Assembly: GCA_027013245.1 (NCBI GenBank)
Contig: JALUXT010000148.1
Span: forward strand, 1-37,942
Source: Campylobacteraceae bacterium
Lineage (GTDB): Bacteria > Campylobacterota > Campylobacteria > Campylobacterales > Sulfurospirillaceae
DNA: 37,942 bases
Direction of reading: 5' to 3'
Made by a program: the position numbers and the translations under genes. Under the pieces are notes generated by a model, which did no database searches, had not been told where the DNA came from, and saw only the letters and a list, made by a program, of their open reading frames with translations. Below, in pieces: positions 28,473-37,942 of the stretch (the stretch's first letter is position 1; every line of letters begins with the position of its first letter).

Positions 28473-28673
28473 CTATAAGGCAGTACGATAAAAATCGTCC
28501 CACGCCTTAGTTTTCTTGTAGAGTATCTCTTTTTTATTAGAGTGACCTACAACAACGCCATTTGAATCATATGCATCGCTTTTTGAGCTTGCAACTGCTG
28601 CTACGGTTGCCACTGTACTTACGGCACCGACAATCGCAGCTTTTTTCAAAAAGCTTCGTCTTTTCTCTTCCAT
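28473..28673 (-). CDS. Small Tat-signal protein associated with formate dehydrogenase
   Basis: EKRRSFLKKAAIVGAVSTVATVAAVASSK followed by a short soluble tail; directly upstream of fdhA. Confidence 0.8.
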   Translation of the reverse strand: MEEKRRSFLKKAAIVGAVSTVATVAAVASSKSDAYDSNGVVVGHSNKKEILYKKTKAWDDFYRTAL

Positions 28674-28723
28674 ATAATCCTCCTCGCTTGAATTTACTCC
28701 TTAACACTAAGAAGTTTGTAGAA

Positions 28724-28748
28724 TTAATTTAGAAAAACCCTAAATTAA
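28724..28748 (-). other. Intergenic 9-bp hairpin between the TorD-like gene and the Tat peptide gene
   Basis: TTAATTTAG-AAAAACC-CTAAATTAA. Confidence 0.55.
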
Positions 28749-28761
28749 CTCTGCAAATCTC

Positions 28762-29541
28762 TTACAAGTCTCCTTCTTCTTCAGTTCCTGTAAATACATC
28801 ATCTAATTTGCAAGACGAATGAAGCAAATCTCCTTCTCTTTTCTTTCTGTTTTCACTTCTTCTTTTCGCTTCAGCATCACTGATGACTTCTTTCATTTCT
28901 TCTTCTTTCTTTTGTATTTTTTCTTTAGCTTTAGGTTTTTGAACTTTATAATATAGTCTTTCAAATTCTATAAAAGCATTTAAAACGATAGCTAGAGACT
29001 TATATGCATTTGCCTTGTCATGTTCATATAATGCCACTATGAATTCATCAAAAAATTCATTTATTACCTCAGTATATAGGCAGTGTTCAACTGTTTCATA
29101 TTGCTTTTCTCCACTGCTGACTAGCTCAATCAATTCATGCATAAAAGTAACCAAAAAACCGATACTATCTTCATTGTCTGTAAAAACTTTTTCATTTCTT
29201 CTTATTCTTGTTTTTGCTAAAAAGTTTTTAACTTCTACTCTTTTTCTGCCACTCTCAACACCTTCGCTATAAAAAGAAGCTGTGTCTCGTACAGTTTGGG
29301 TGACAGGATTATTGAAAATATCATCAAATTCATCTGATAAACCCTGATTGCCGTAAGTTTTTATAAACTCTTTTATCTCTTTTAACGCCTCCCCAGAGTT
29401 TTCATCCAGCGGATTTTTTATCAATATATCTAAAGCCTCATCTACCCCTTCAAATCTGTCAATATTTGGTGTGAAAACAAACATTTTGCTAAAAAAACCA
29501 TAATAAATTGACCTAGCCGCATTAACTGCATGATTATCCAT
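28762..29541 (-). CDS. TorD-family molybdoenzyme chaperone
   Basis: ARSIYYGFFSKMFVFTPN, DTASFYSEGVESGRKRVEVKNFLAKTRIRR, ENEKVFTDNEDSIGFLVTFMHELIE-like context. Start taken at 29541 (TAATG overlap with the upstream gene). Confidence 0.82.
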   Translation of the reverse strand: MDNHAVNAARSIYYGFFSKMFVFTPNIDRFEGVDEALDILIKNPLDENSGEALKEIKEFIKTYGNQGLSDEFDDIFNNPVTQTVRDTASFYSEGVESGRKRVEVKNFLAKTRIRRNEKVFTDNEDSIGFLVTFMHELIELVSSGEKQYETVEHCLYTEVINEFFDEFIVALYEHDKANAYKSLAIVLNAFIEFERLYYKVQKPKAKEKIQKKEEEMKEVISDAEAKRRSENRKKREGDLLHSSCKLDDVFTGTEEEGDL

Positions 29542-31226
29542 TACATATTCCCTCTTGATTTCATTTCTTCGTTTATTTGTGCTTGAAGTAAAACTTTTGG
29601 CTTGCAATCAGCACAGCAATATAGAGTTTTTATCTTTATTTCATCATTTCCAAACATAGGTTTCATTATATTTGCTATTTTTTCTATTGCTTTTCTTGGT
29701 GCAAATTCTTTTCCACATTCTATGCACTTAAAAAGTTCATCTTTTGCCATTATATTTTGTACAAAATATTTCGGCTCTAAGTGTATTTCATCTCGTTTTA
29801 CACTAAGGCAATCAACTTCAGGACAAACAACTTCACAATAGGTACAATCCGTACAAATGGAAGGATTAAATCTAAGTGAATTATCCTCAGGATGAGCTGT
29901 TAGAGCCCTAACATTACAAGCACCAACACAGCTTAGACAAAGAGTACAATTGTCTTGATTTATCGTTATATTTCCATAGTGCACATGTTCGCCAGTTTTT
30001 ATAACTCCTAAATCATCTTCACCAACTAGATGTGCAAGTCTGGCTGAGAAAATCTCTCTTTTTCTTAAATCAGATTCATTTATGCCAAATTTACACTCAC
30101 TTATAGATTGCATATTTTTAAAAGCATTCTCTAGCTCTTCTTTGTCTTTACAAACAAAAACAGCTTTTTTCCCATACTTTCGCTCAAATGCTTCATTGAT
30201 GATGTGTATGCAATCACCAGTTCCTTTGGATATAAAATCCGTGTAAAAGATTATAGGATTTCCGCTGGTTTGGATCAAACTTATCATATGGGCTTCATGC
30301 AAATATTTTTCGCCCTCTATTGCAAGGGGCAAGATACCCTTTGGAAGAGGAATATTTAGATTTTCTATATTCATCTTTCTAGGAATTATCAGCGCAGTTT
30401 TATCTTCATATAGACTAACTATTTCACTAAAAGCAGTGCGTGGCATTTGTGTATAATCAAGTGCACCTGATGGACAAACACTGATACATCCACCACAACC
30501 ATGACAATCGACTTCTGAAAAAACCAAATGTTTTGTTTCATCTTCTTTTAATATCGATATAGTTGGACAAACTTCGGCACATTTTCCACATATCTCTTCA
30601 TTTCTTTCATGGTATTGACAAATTTTTGAATCATAAACTATAAAATTTTTATATTTATATCCATTAAGATTTTGGGTTATTGTTTTATAGACTTCATCTA
30701 AACATAAGATATTTGGATCATAAGTTCCGCTTTGTTTTGTAGCAAATTGTGGTGCATCTTCCCATATGATTTGGTCGCAATTTATCTCGTACTGTTCACC
30801 GTTTTTTTGCATAGTTACACTTAGCTCCCCTATATGACCCAAGACATCCAAAATCATATCTGGATTTAGAGTTATGGAAGTAAACTTATCGCTATTTAAA
30901 ATTTCTTCATATTTCTTTTTTTCTTCATCAGATGTTACAATTAGTAACTTATTATTCACCTCTTTTTCATAATCCATATCTTGTGCTAGGTCAAAAGTTA
31001 AAGACCTTGCATCATAAAGAGCTTTTATATTTTGGATCTTTTGACCTATATCATCTGTGCTATTTTGCGTATAAAAGTTTATCTCAGGAGCATATATTTG
31101 GGTAGTATCTATATCTGTATTTGCCACTATATAGTCGTTATTATCTAGCTTATCCAAAATTCTTATACTATCGTCTAATGGAAATGCTGATTTAGTATCA
31201 GTTAAAAATAAATATTCACTATTCAT
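29541..31226 (-). CDS. Multi-cluster 4Fe-4S ferredoxin-like protein, first gene of the fdh operon
   Basis: CGKCAEVCP, CHGCGGCISVCPSGAL, CTLCLSCVGACNVRAL, CTDCTYCEVVCP; C-terminal CIECGKEF...CCADC. Confidence 0.85.
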   Translation of the reverse strand: MNSEYLFLTDTKSAFPLDDSIRILDKLDNNDYIVANTDIDTTQIYAPEINFYTQNSTDDIGQKIQNIKALYDARSLTFDLAQDMDYEKEVNNKLLIVTSDEEKKKYEEILNSDKFTSITLNPDMILDVLGHIGELSVTMQKNGEQYEINCDQIIWEDAPQFATKQSGTYDPNILCLDEVYKTITQNLNGYKYKNFIVYDSKICQYHERNEEICGKCAEVCPTISILKEDETKHLVFSEVDCHGCGGCISVCPSGALDYTQMPRTAFSEIVSLYEDKTALIIPRKMNIENLNIPLPKGILPLAIEGEKYLHEAHMISLIQTSGNPIIFYTDFISKGTGDCIHIINEAFERKYGKKAVFVCKDKEELENAFKNMQSISECKFGINESDLRKREIFSARLAHLVGEDDLGVIKTGEHVHYGNITINQDNCTLCLSCVGACNVRALTAHPEDNSLRFNPSICTDCTYCEVVCPEVDCLSVKRDEIHLEPKYFVQNIMAKDELFKCIECGKEFAPRKAIEKIANIMKPMFGNDEIKIKTLYCCADCKPKVLLQAQINEEMKSRGNM

Positions 31227-31336
31227 ATTTTCATACCTTTGGTTAATTCTTATTTACCATATGATAATCTAATAGTCATTAAAGTCTTCTTAACAAGATA
31301 GATATACTCCTATTGTACAGTTTTTACAAATATTTC

Positions 31337-31345
31337 TGCTATAAT
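31337..31345 (+). promoter_or_regulatory. Extended -10 promoter (TGCTATAAT) for the SBP-HK-RR-selA operon
   Basis: TTTCTGCTATAATTGTTGTG, 15-30 nt upstream of the candidate starts. Confidence 0.6.
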
Positions 31346-31374
31346 TGTTGTGAAAATTAGTGAGGAATAATATT

Positions 31375-32523
31375 TTGGTAAAAAAAAGTTATATATATTT
31401 TCTTATTACTATAATTGTTATAGCTGCGATGTGGTTATTTCTAACCCAAAAATCTACTATGAAAGAGATAAGGCTTGGTGCTTCTTTGCCACTTAGTGGC
31501 ATCAATCAAAATTTGGGTGAAGAAGTAGTGATAGGCTCAAATATCTATTTCAACCATGTCAATGCAAAAGGTGGAATTGATGGCAAAAAGATAGATTTTA
31601 TATATTATGATGATAAGTATGAGCCCGAAATAACACAAACAAATATAAACAGACTCATAAAAAAAGATAAAGTTTTTGCTCTTTTTGATTTTGTAGGAAC
31701 TCCCACTGTTAAAAAAGTAATGCCGATTATAAAAAATAGCAAGATTCCTTTTATAGCTCCTTATACTGGTGCTAGTTTTTTGAGAAATCCACAAAATTCA
31801 AATATAGTAAATTTAAGAAGTTCGTACAAAGAGGAGATAGACGCACTTGTAGGATATCTCGTTATTAACAAAAAACTAAGTAAATTTTCTATTTTTTATC
31901 AAAATGATGATTATGGTAAAGAGGGCTACATTGCACTTTTGAGTGCATTAAAAAAGAGAAATCTGAATTTACAAAGTGAAGGAACATACAAGAGAAATAC
32001 ACTATTTATAAAACAAGCGATTTATGATATCTCACAAAAAAAACCACAGGCTATCATTTTGGTGGGTGCGTATAAACCGACAGCTAGGTTTATAAAAAAA
32101 GCGAGACTTAGTAGTCTAAAAAATGTAATATTTTGCCCCATCTCATTTGTAAATGCAAATGCTCTCATGAATGAGTTGGATGATAATGGTAAAAACATAC
32201 TGTTTTCCCAAGTCGTTCCCTCGTATAGCCAAAATACCAAAATTGCTAAAGAGTATAAAAAATTATTAAAATTTTATTATCCAACTCATAAACCTACCTT
32301 TGCGTCTTTTGAGTCTTTTTTGGCAGCTAAAGTTGTGGTACATGCTTTAAGAGAATCAAATAAAAATATAAATGCAAATAATTTTTTATACAATTTAAAA
32401 CATCCTGATAAAAATACATTGGGTGATATAAAGATTAATTATAAGCATACACAACTTTTAAATAGAGTGTATCTTTTAAAATATACCAAAGGTAAATTTC
32501 AAATATTAAGTGAAAAACCGTGA
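31375..32523 (+). CDS. Periplasmic ABC-type substrate-binding protein (branched-chain amino acid/amide-like)
   Basis: IRLGASLPLSGINQNLGEEVVIGSNIYFNHVNAKGGIDGKKIDFIYYDDKYEPEITQTNINRLI. TTG at 31375 with GAGG upstream is a likely start (track start 31360). Confidence 0.82.
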   Translation: MVKKSYIYFLITIIVIAAMWLFLTQKSTMKEIRLGASLPLSGINQNLGEEVVIGSNIYFNHVNAKGGIDGKKIDFIYYDDKYEPEITQTNINRLIKKDKVFALFDFVGTPTVKKVMPIIKNSKIPFIAPYTGASFLRNPQNSNIVNLRSSYKEEIDALVGYLVINKKLSKFSIFYQNDDYGKEGYIALLSALKKRNLNLQSEGTYKRNTLFIKQAIYDISQKKPQAIILVGAYKPTARFIKKARLSSLKNVIFCPISFVNANALMNELDDNGKNILFSQVVPSYSQNTKIAKEYKKLLKFYYPTHKPTFASFESFLAAKVVVHALRESNKNINANNFLYNLKHPDKNTLGDIKINYKHTQLLNRVYLLKYTKGKFQILSEKP

Positions 32524-34127
32524 AAAATTTTTTTCAATATGTAAATAAAAAAATTAAAAATATAAAATTTGCAAGTAAAACAAAAATACTAATATTTACG
32601 ATACTTGGGGGAATTATATTTACCAGTTTCTTGATGTTTATATCTATATTTGCATTAAAGTATGATTTTGAAGTTTTATTTCAAAATCATACATCTCCAC
32701 AGGTAAAACTTGAAGAGATAAAAGATATATATCAAGTTAATATTAAAGAGACTCTTAACGCTTTAAAAGAAAATCAAATCAGTAATGCTGAAGGAATAGA
32801 AATACTTAGCTTGGCAAATCAACTTGCAAATAGACAGTGGCAAGAGTACAAGAAGGATGTTAGTAAAAAAGTAGGCGGTTTGCCAGAATTTGCAAGTAAC
32901 TGGCTTAATTTTTTTCTTACAAATAATGACTCTTTGAAAAAAAGTTTGTTCGAGCAAAGGATAACTGACAATATAGAAAAAAAGATTGGCAGTATTGGGG
33001 AAAAGACGCAATCTCTCATATCTTTGCTAAAAAAAAATCAAGCAAAAATAGATATAAAATTAATCGACAATACTATCTTAGAGTCAAACTCTATAAATAT
33101 ATATCTTTCGACTCTCATAACAAACAATCTTAAACGGGCAATTTCTAAAAAAGAGGCAAATGACAAACTATTTGACACTAGCAGCATAATGCTTATTTTT
33201 CTTTTGAGTTTTGCGTTTGCTTTGATAATCTTGATATCTATCGCTATAATTAACAACTTTAAGGAACTTCATTATTCACTAGAAGAAAATATTTTAAAGA
33301 AAACGAAAGAGTTGCGAGTGCTAAATAGCTCCCTTGAACGAAGGGTTAAAAGAGAGGTTGAAAATAGTAGAAAAAAAGACAATATAATGTTTCAGCAAGC
33401 AAGACTTGCTAGCATGGGTGAAGTATTGCACAATATCGCTCATCAGTGGAGACAACCTTTAGGGGCTTTGATGATGATAATCCAAAGCTTTCAAAGTAAA
33501 TATGAGCTAGGTAAACTAAATGAAAAGTTTGTAGAAGACACTACAAATGATGCATTAAAGCTTGGTCAAAATATGTCTGAAACGCTAGATGATTTTAGAA
33601 ACTTTTTTATGCCAAATCGTGTAAAACAAAGATTTGATGTAAGAAAAGCAATACAAAAAGCGATCGAACTTTCAAAATATCAGCTGGAAAAGGAAAAAAT
33701 ATCGTTAGAATTTTCTAGCGATAAGTCACTAGTGATATACGGATTTAAAAATGAACTTATACATGTGGTATTGAATCTGATAAATAATGCGAAAGATGTT
33801 TTGACATCTCAAGTAGAACTAAAACAAAAGATGATATTGGTAATCTTAAAGCAAACGAAAAAAAATATAATCATAAATATCATAGACAATGGTGGTGGCA
33901 TAAAAGATGATATAATAACAAAGATATTTGATCCATATTTTAGCACTAAACACAAGAGTATGGGGACTGGAATTGGACTGTATATGTCAAAAGAGTTAGT
34001 GCAAAGGCATATGATGGGGAAAATTAGCTACAAAAATATAAAACATAAATTTGGTCAAATAAAATTTTACAACTCAGCTATGTTTAGTGTTGAGTTACCT
34101 TTGGAGGTTATGAAAGATTATGGATAA
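32520..34127 (+). CDS. Membrane sensor histidine kinase
   Basis: Two TM segments; SMGEVLHNIAHQWRQPLGAL H-box; NLINNAKDVL, DNGGGI, GTGIGLYMSK. Confidence 0.9.
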   Translation: MKNFFQYVNKKIKNIKFASKTKILIFTILGGIIFTSFLMFISIFALKYDFEVLFQNHTSPQVKLEEIKDIYQVNIKETLNALKENQISNAEGIEILSLANQLANRQWQEYKKDVSKKVGGLPEFASNWLNFFLTNNDSLKKSLFEQRITDNIEKKIGSIGEKTQSLISLLKKNQAKIDIKLIDNTILESNSINIYLSTLITNNLKRAISKKEANDKLFDTSSIMLIFLLSFAFALIILISIAIINNFKELHYSLEENILKKTKELRVLNSSLERRVKREVENSRKKDNIMFQQARLASMGEVLHNIAHQWRQPLGALMMIIQSFQSKYELGKLNEKFVEDTTNDALKLGQNMSETLDDFRNFFMPNRVKQRFDVRKAIQKAIELSKYQLEKEKISLEFSSDKSLVIYGFKNELIHVVLNLINNAKDVLTSQVELKQKMILVILKQTKKNIIINIIDNGGGIKDDIITKIFDPYFSTKHKSMGTGIGLYMSKELVQRHMMGKISYKNIKHKFGQIKFYNSAMFSVELPLEVMKDYG

Positions 34128-34803
34128 AAGAAACCTTGATATATTGGGAAATTTCAATATCTTATACATTGAAGATGAACCAGAGCTTTTAAAACATACA
34201 GCAGCGGTTTTAGAAGATTTTGTGAAAAATATCTTTGCCGTTCTTACATGTAAAGAAGCCTTAAGCGTCATACAAAAAAACAAGGTAGATATAATCATAA
34301 CAGATATAAATCTAAAATATGAAAACGGGATAGAGTTTTTAAAAGAATTAAAATATGACTTAGGTTATGATATTCCCTCAATCGTAGCCACGGCATATAC
34401 TGATACAGATTATCTAATAGATGCAATAAAATTAAAAGTAGAAGATTATATCGTTAAGCCTATCAACTTAAAGGATTTATTAAATGCGATTCATGACATA
34501 CTTTTACCAATAGCGCAAGAAAAAGAGATAAATAACTCATATAATATGATTAAAACGATTTCCGCTGTAACAGACGGAAAACAAGTGGAATTGGTTAAAT
34601 TTATACTAAAAAATTTAGATGATGAATCTATGTTTAACTACTCTTATGGAGATATTATGAACCATGTTGATGTTAGTAAGCCGACTGTTATAAAATTTTT
34701 TAGACAATTATCAGAAAAAGGAATTTTAACAAAAATTCAAAATAAAAGATACTTTTTTAACGAAAATAATCTACCAGACCCAAGCGAGGAAATAGATGAA
34801 TAG
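34120..34803 (+). CDS. Response regulator with C-terminal winged-helix-like output domain
   Basis: NILYIEDEPELLKHT, IIITDINL, ATAYTD, DYIVKPINLKDL; C-terminal MNHVDVSKPTVIKFFRQLSEKGILTKIQNKRYFF. Confidence 0.87.
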   Translation: MDKRNLDILGNFNILYIEDEPELLKHTAAVLEDFVKNIFAVLTCKEALSVIQKNKVDIIITDINLKYENGIEFLKELKYDLGYDIPSIVATAYTDTDYLIDAIKLKVEDYIVKPINLKDLLNAIHDILLPIAQEKEINNSYNMIKTISAVTDGKQVELVKFILKNLDDESMFNYSYGDIMNHVDVSKPTVIKFFRQLSEKGILTKIQNKRYFFNENNLPDPSEEIDE

Positions 34804-36133
34804 TAGCTTAAGGGCAATCCCAAAAATTGATAAAATTTTACAAGAAAAGTGTTTTGTTGAGTACAATCAAAAACTTCTTGCAAAAATAACAAAAGAAAAA
34901 ATTGAGACTTTAAGAGCAGGTATAATCTCTAAAATAACCCAAAGTGTGGATTATAATAAATTGGTTTGCGATATAGATAAAGCTTATGCAAAAGTATTTG
35001 AACCTTCCTTAAAGCCGCTAATAAACGCAACGGGTGTGATTTTGCATACAAATATGGGAAGAAGTCTTATAAGTGAAGATATTATAAAAAGGGCAATGCC
35101 TGTCATTTGTAATTATTCAAATTTAGAATACAATCTTGAACTTGGCTGTAGAGGTGAGAGGTATGCTCATGTCAGTACCCACTTAAAAGAGCTTTTAAGT
35201 GTAGAAGATGTTTTGGTTGTAAATAATAATGCAAGTGCTGTGTTTTTAGTTTTAAATACTTTTGCAAAAAACAAAGAAGTGGTGGTTTCAAGAGGTGAAT
35301 TGGTTGAGATCGGCGGAAGCTTTAGAATTCCAGAAGTGATGAGTCAAAGTGGAGCAATACTAAAAGAGGTTGGGGCTACAAATAAAACAAAATTGAGTGA
35401 TTACGAAAATGCCATTGGTGAAAACACAAAAATGCTTATGAAAGTGCATCAATCAAATTTTACCATTGAAGGCTTTAGCGAAGATACACCTTATGAAAAG
35501 CTTAAAGAGCTTTCTGTGCAAAATAACATGATAGATTACTATGATTTAGGGAGTGGGTATATACCAAAATTACCGTACAATCTAGGACAAAAAGAGCACT
35601 CACTTATGGAAATCTTAAAGTATAATCCTTCGCTTGTTAGTTTTAGTGGAGACAAGTTATTTGGGAGTGTTCAATCTGGGATAATTGTAGGAAAGAAAGA
35701 ATTAATCGATAAATTGAAGAAAAATCAATTATTGAGAATGTTAAGAATTGATAAGATCACTTTAGCACTCTTAGAAGAGAGTATTAAATCTTACTTAAAA
35801 GAAGAATTTGATGCAATTCCGACACTATCTATGCTTTTTGCCAGTGTAGATGAGCTTGAAAAAAGAGCTTTGCAAGTACAAAGTAAAATTGGCAAGGAAA
35901 AATGTGAAGTATTGCAAAGTGAAACTGTGATGGGCGGAGGTACTTTGCCTAATCGAAAATTTCCAACTATAGTTTTACACATAAAAGGAAAAGCTGACAA
36001 ACTAGAGAGAGAGTTTAGAAAAAAATTCATCATAGGAAGAATAGAGAGTGACAAGTTTTTGCTAGATTTTAGAAGCATACAAAAAAGAGATATAGAAAAA
36101 TTAATTAAAATAGTAGATGATTCTATATCATGA
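34796..36133 (+). CDS. selA: L-seryl-tRNA(Sec) selenium transferase
   Basis: [69 protein letters not shown]. Confidence 0.95.
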   Translation: MNSSLRAIPKIDKILQEKCFVEYNQKLLAKITKEKIETLRAGIISKITQSVDYNKLVCDIDKAYAKVFEPSLKPLINATGVILHTNMGRSLISEDIIKRAMPVICNYSNLEYNLELGCRGERYAHVSTHLKELLSVEDVLVVNNNASAVFLVLNTFAKNKEVVVSRGELVEIGGSFRIPEVMSQSGAILKEVGATNKTKLSDYENAIGENTKMLMKVHQSNFTIEGFSEDTPYEKLKELSVQNNMIDYYDLGSGYIPKLPYNLGQKEHSLMEILKYNPSLVSFSGDKLFGSVQSGIIVGKKELIDKLKKNQLLRMLRIDKITLALLEESIKSYLKEEFDAIPTLSMLFASVDELEKRALQVQSKIGKEKCEVLQSETVMGGGTLPNRKFPTIVLHIKGKADKLEREFRKKFIIGRIESDKFLLDFRSIQKRDIEKLIKIVDDSIS

Positions 36134-37632
36134 AAGTAAAACAGCAAGAAAGCATAGAAAAACAACTATGGAAAGCCGCCGATAAACTACGAAAAAACAT
36201 AGATGCCGCAGAGTATAAGCATGTGGTGATGGGGCTTGTATTTTTAAAGTATATTTCTGACAGTTTTGAAGAGCTTTACAATTCACTAAAAGTGGAAGTT
36301 AAGATGGGTGCTGACCCTGAAGATAGAGATGAATATAAGGCGGAAAATGTCTTTTTTGTCCCACAAAAGGCTAGATGGTCATTTCTTCTTTCCAATGCTA
36401 AACTACCAAACATAGGTAAGATTGTTGATGAGGCTATGGAGATAATCGAGAAAGAAAACAACTCACTTAAAGGGGTGCTACCAAAAGTATTTGCCAAAGA
36501 TAACTTGGATAGCAAGTCGCTTGGCGGACTTATAGACCTCATAGGAAACATCGCTTTTGGAGATGCCAAGGCAAGAAGTGCCGATGTTCTTGGTCATGTA
36601 TTTGAGTATTTTTTGGGTGAATTTGCACTTGCTGAGGGAAAACAGGGCGGGCAGTTTTATACTCCAAGATGTGTAGTTCGACTTCTTATAAAGATGCTAG
36701 AACCATACAAAGGGAGAGTTTTTGACCCTTGTTGTGGAAGTGGCGGTATGTTTGTACAATCTGAAAAGTTTGTAAAAGAGCATCAAGGGCGTATTAACGA
36801 TATATCTATCTACGGTCAAGAGTCAAATCAAACCACATGGCGACTAGCAAAGATGAATCTTGCAATTCGTGGGATTGATAGCTCTCAGGTCAAATGGAAC
36901 AATGAAGGGTCATTTTTAAATGATGTCCACAAAGACTTAAAAGCAGACTTTATCATAGCCAATCCGCCTTTCAATGTAAGCGACTGGAGTGGTGAACTTT
37001 TGCAAAATGACGGACGATGGAAATATGGCACACCACCTACTGGAAATGCCAACTATGCTTGGATACAACACTTTCTCTACCATTTAGCACCGACTGGAAT
37101 GGCAGGATTTGTTCTTGCTAAAGGAAGTTTGACTTCTAACACTTCAAATGAAGGCAAGATACGAAAAGCTCTCGTCGAAGCCAATTTGGTGGATTGTATA
37201 GTCAATCTACCTGCAAAACTCTTTTTAAATACCCAAATTCCAGCCTCGCTATGGTTTATGAAACGAGGTAGAAAGAAAAAAGAGATACTTTTTGTAGATG
37301 CCAGAAATCTAGGACACCTCATCAATAGACGAACCAAAGAGTTTAGCCATGAAGATACCGATCATATATCTAAAATTTATCATGATTGGAAAAACAAAAA
37401 AGAGTATATGGATATAAAGGGTTTTTGCAAATCTGCAAGCTTAGAAGAGGTTGGAGAGTTAAACTTCGTACTAACTCCAGGGCGATATGTAGGCTTGGAA
37501 GAGGTCGAAGATGAGTTTGATTTTAAAGAGAGGTTTAGTGAACTTCAAAAAGAGTTAAAAGAACAGATGAAAGAAGAACAAGAACTCAATAAAAAGATAA
37601 ATGAGAATTTAGCAAAGGTTATTTATGAGTGA
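36130..37632 (+). CDS. hsdM: Type I restriction-modification DNA methyltransferase (HsdM)
   Basis: [75 protein letters not shown]. Confidence 0.95.
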   Translation: MKVKQQESIEKQLWKAADKLRKNIDAAEYKHVVMGLVFLKYISDSFEELYNSLKVEVKMGADPEDRDEYKAENVFFVPQKARWSFLLSNAKLPNIGKIVDEAMEIIEKENNSLKGVLPKVFAKDNLDSKSLGGLIDLIGNIAFGDAKARSADVLGHVFEYFLGEFALAEGKQGGQFYTPRCVVRLLIKMLEPYKGRVFDPCCGSGGMFVQSEKFVKEHQGRINDISIYGQESNQTTWRLAKMNLAIRGIDSSQVKWNNEGSFLNDVHKDLKADFIIANPPFNVSDWSGELLQNDGRWKYGTPPTGNANYAWIQHFLYHLAPTGMAGFVLAKGSLTSNTSNEGKIRKALVEANLVDCIVNLPAKLFLNTQIPASLWFMKRGRKKKEILFVDARNLGHLINRRTKEFSHEDTDHISKIYHDWKNKKEYMDIKGFCKSASLEEVGELNFVLTPGRYVGLEEVEDEFDFKERFSELQKELKEQMKEEQELNKKINENLAKVIYE

Positions 37633-37942
37633 TATAGTTATCTATGAAGATGGAAAAGTTGAGTTAAAAGCTACTGTTGAAAACGAGAGTGTTTGGCTTA
37701 ATCAAAAGCAGATAGCTGATTTATTTGAAGTTAAAAGACCAGCTATCACAAAACATTTAAGTAACATATTTAAAAGTGATGAGCTTGATGAAAAAGTGGT
37801 ATGTTCCATTTTGGAACATACCACGCAACATGGTGCAATAGAGGGAAAAACTCAAACAAAGAGAACAAAATTTTATAATCTTGATGCTATTTTATCCGTA
37901 GGATATAGGGTAAGTGGCAAAAAAGCAACACAATTTAGAATA
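37625..37942 (+). CDS. RhuM-family protein, partial at the window end
   Basis: [106 protein letters not shown]; open at the 3' edge. Confidence 0.82.
   Translation, partial: MSDIVIYEDGKVELKATVENESVWLNQKQIADLFEVKRPAITKHLSNIFKSDELDEKVVCSILEHTTQHGAIEGKTQTKRTKFYNLDAILSVGYRVSGKKATQFRI
37796..37824. repeat. Perfect 13-bp inverted repeat inside the rhuM-like ORF
   Basis: GTGGTATGTTCCA-TTT-TGGAACATACCAC. Confidence 0.85.

Noticed and set aside
35791-36165. 124-aa minus-strand ORF over the selA/hsdM junction
   Set aside because: Antisense to selA with low-complexity Ser/Phe-rich sequence; shadow ORF.
1-37942. CRISPR array
   Set aside because: No regularly spaced direct repeats or cas genes seen.

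Overview
The window appears to come from an AT-rich Campylobacterota-like bacterium, judged from gene content only. It carries about 27 substantial genes. (1) Positions 1-102 are the terminal repeat and 5' end of an IS256-like transposase, running off the left edge. (2) Positions 118-6220 form a cassette of an M14 carboxypeptidase and two RimK-like ATP-grasp ligases (one with an HhH tail), divergent from an M20 peptidase. The two arms share a mirror-image promoter. (3) Next come a di-haem cytochrome c peroxidase, GlpQ, potDABC, GlpD, a thioesterase, a double-sensor diguanylate cyclase and a DUF2461 protein. (4) Positions 17272-36133 form a selenium/tungsten/formate island. It holds selD and yedF, a wtp-type tungstate/molybdate ABC transporter, an unusual ModE-like regulator, fdhD, an fdh operon, a substrate-binding-protein/histidine-kinase/response-regulator system and selA. 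Both selD and fdhA are UGA/selenocysteine genes that the ORF caller truncated or split. (5) hsdM and a partial rhuM-like gene follow selA with overlapping start and stop codons. The strongest new observations are a palindrome (ATATGC-N7-GCATAT) shared by the fdhD-modE and wtpA leaders, the ATP-grasp/peptidase cassette with its symmetrical divergent promoter, and the Cys-repeat domain fused to the ModE-type HTH. No CRISPR array or rRNA was seen, and no tRNA was recognised by eye.
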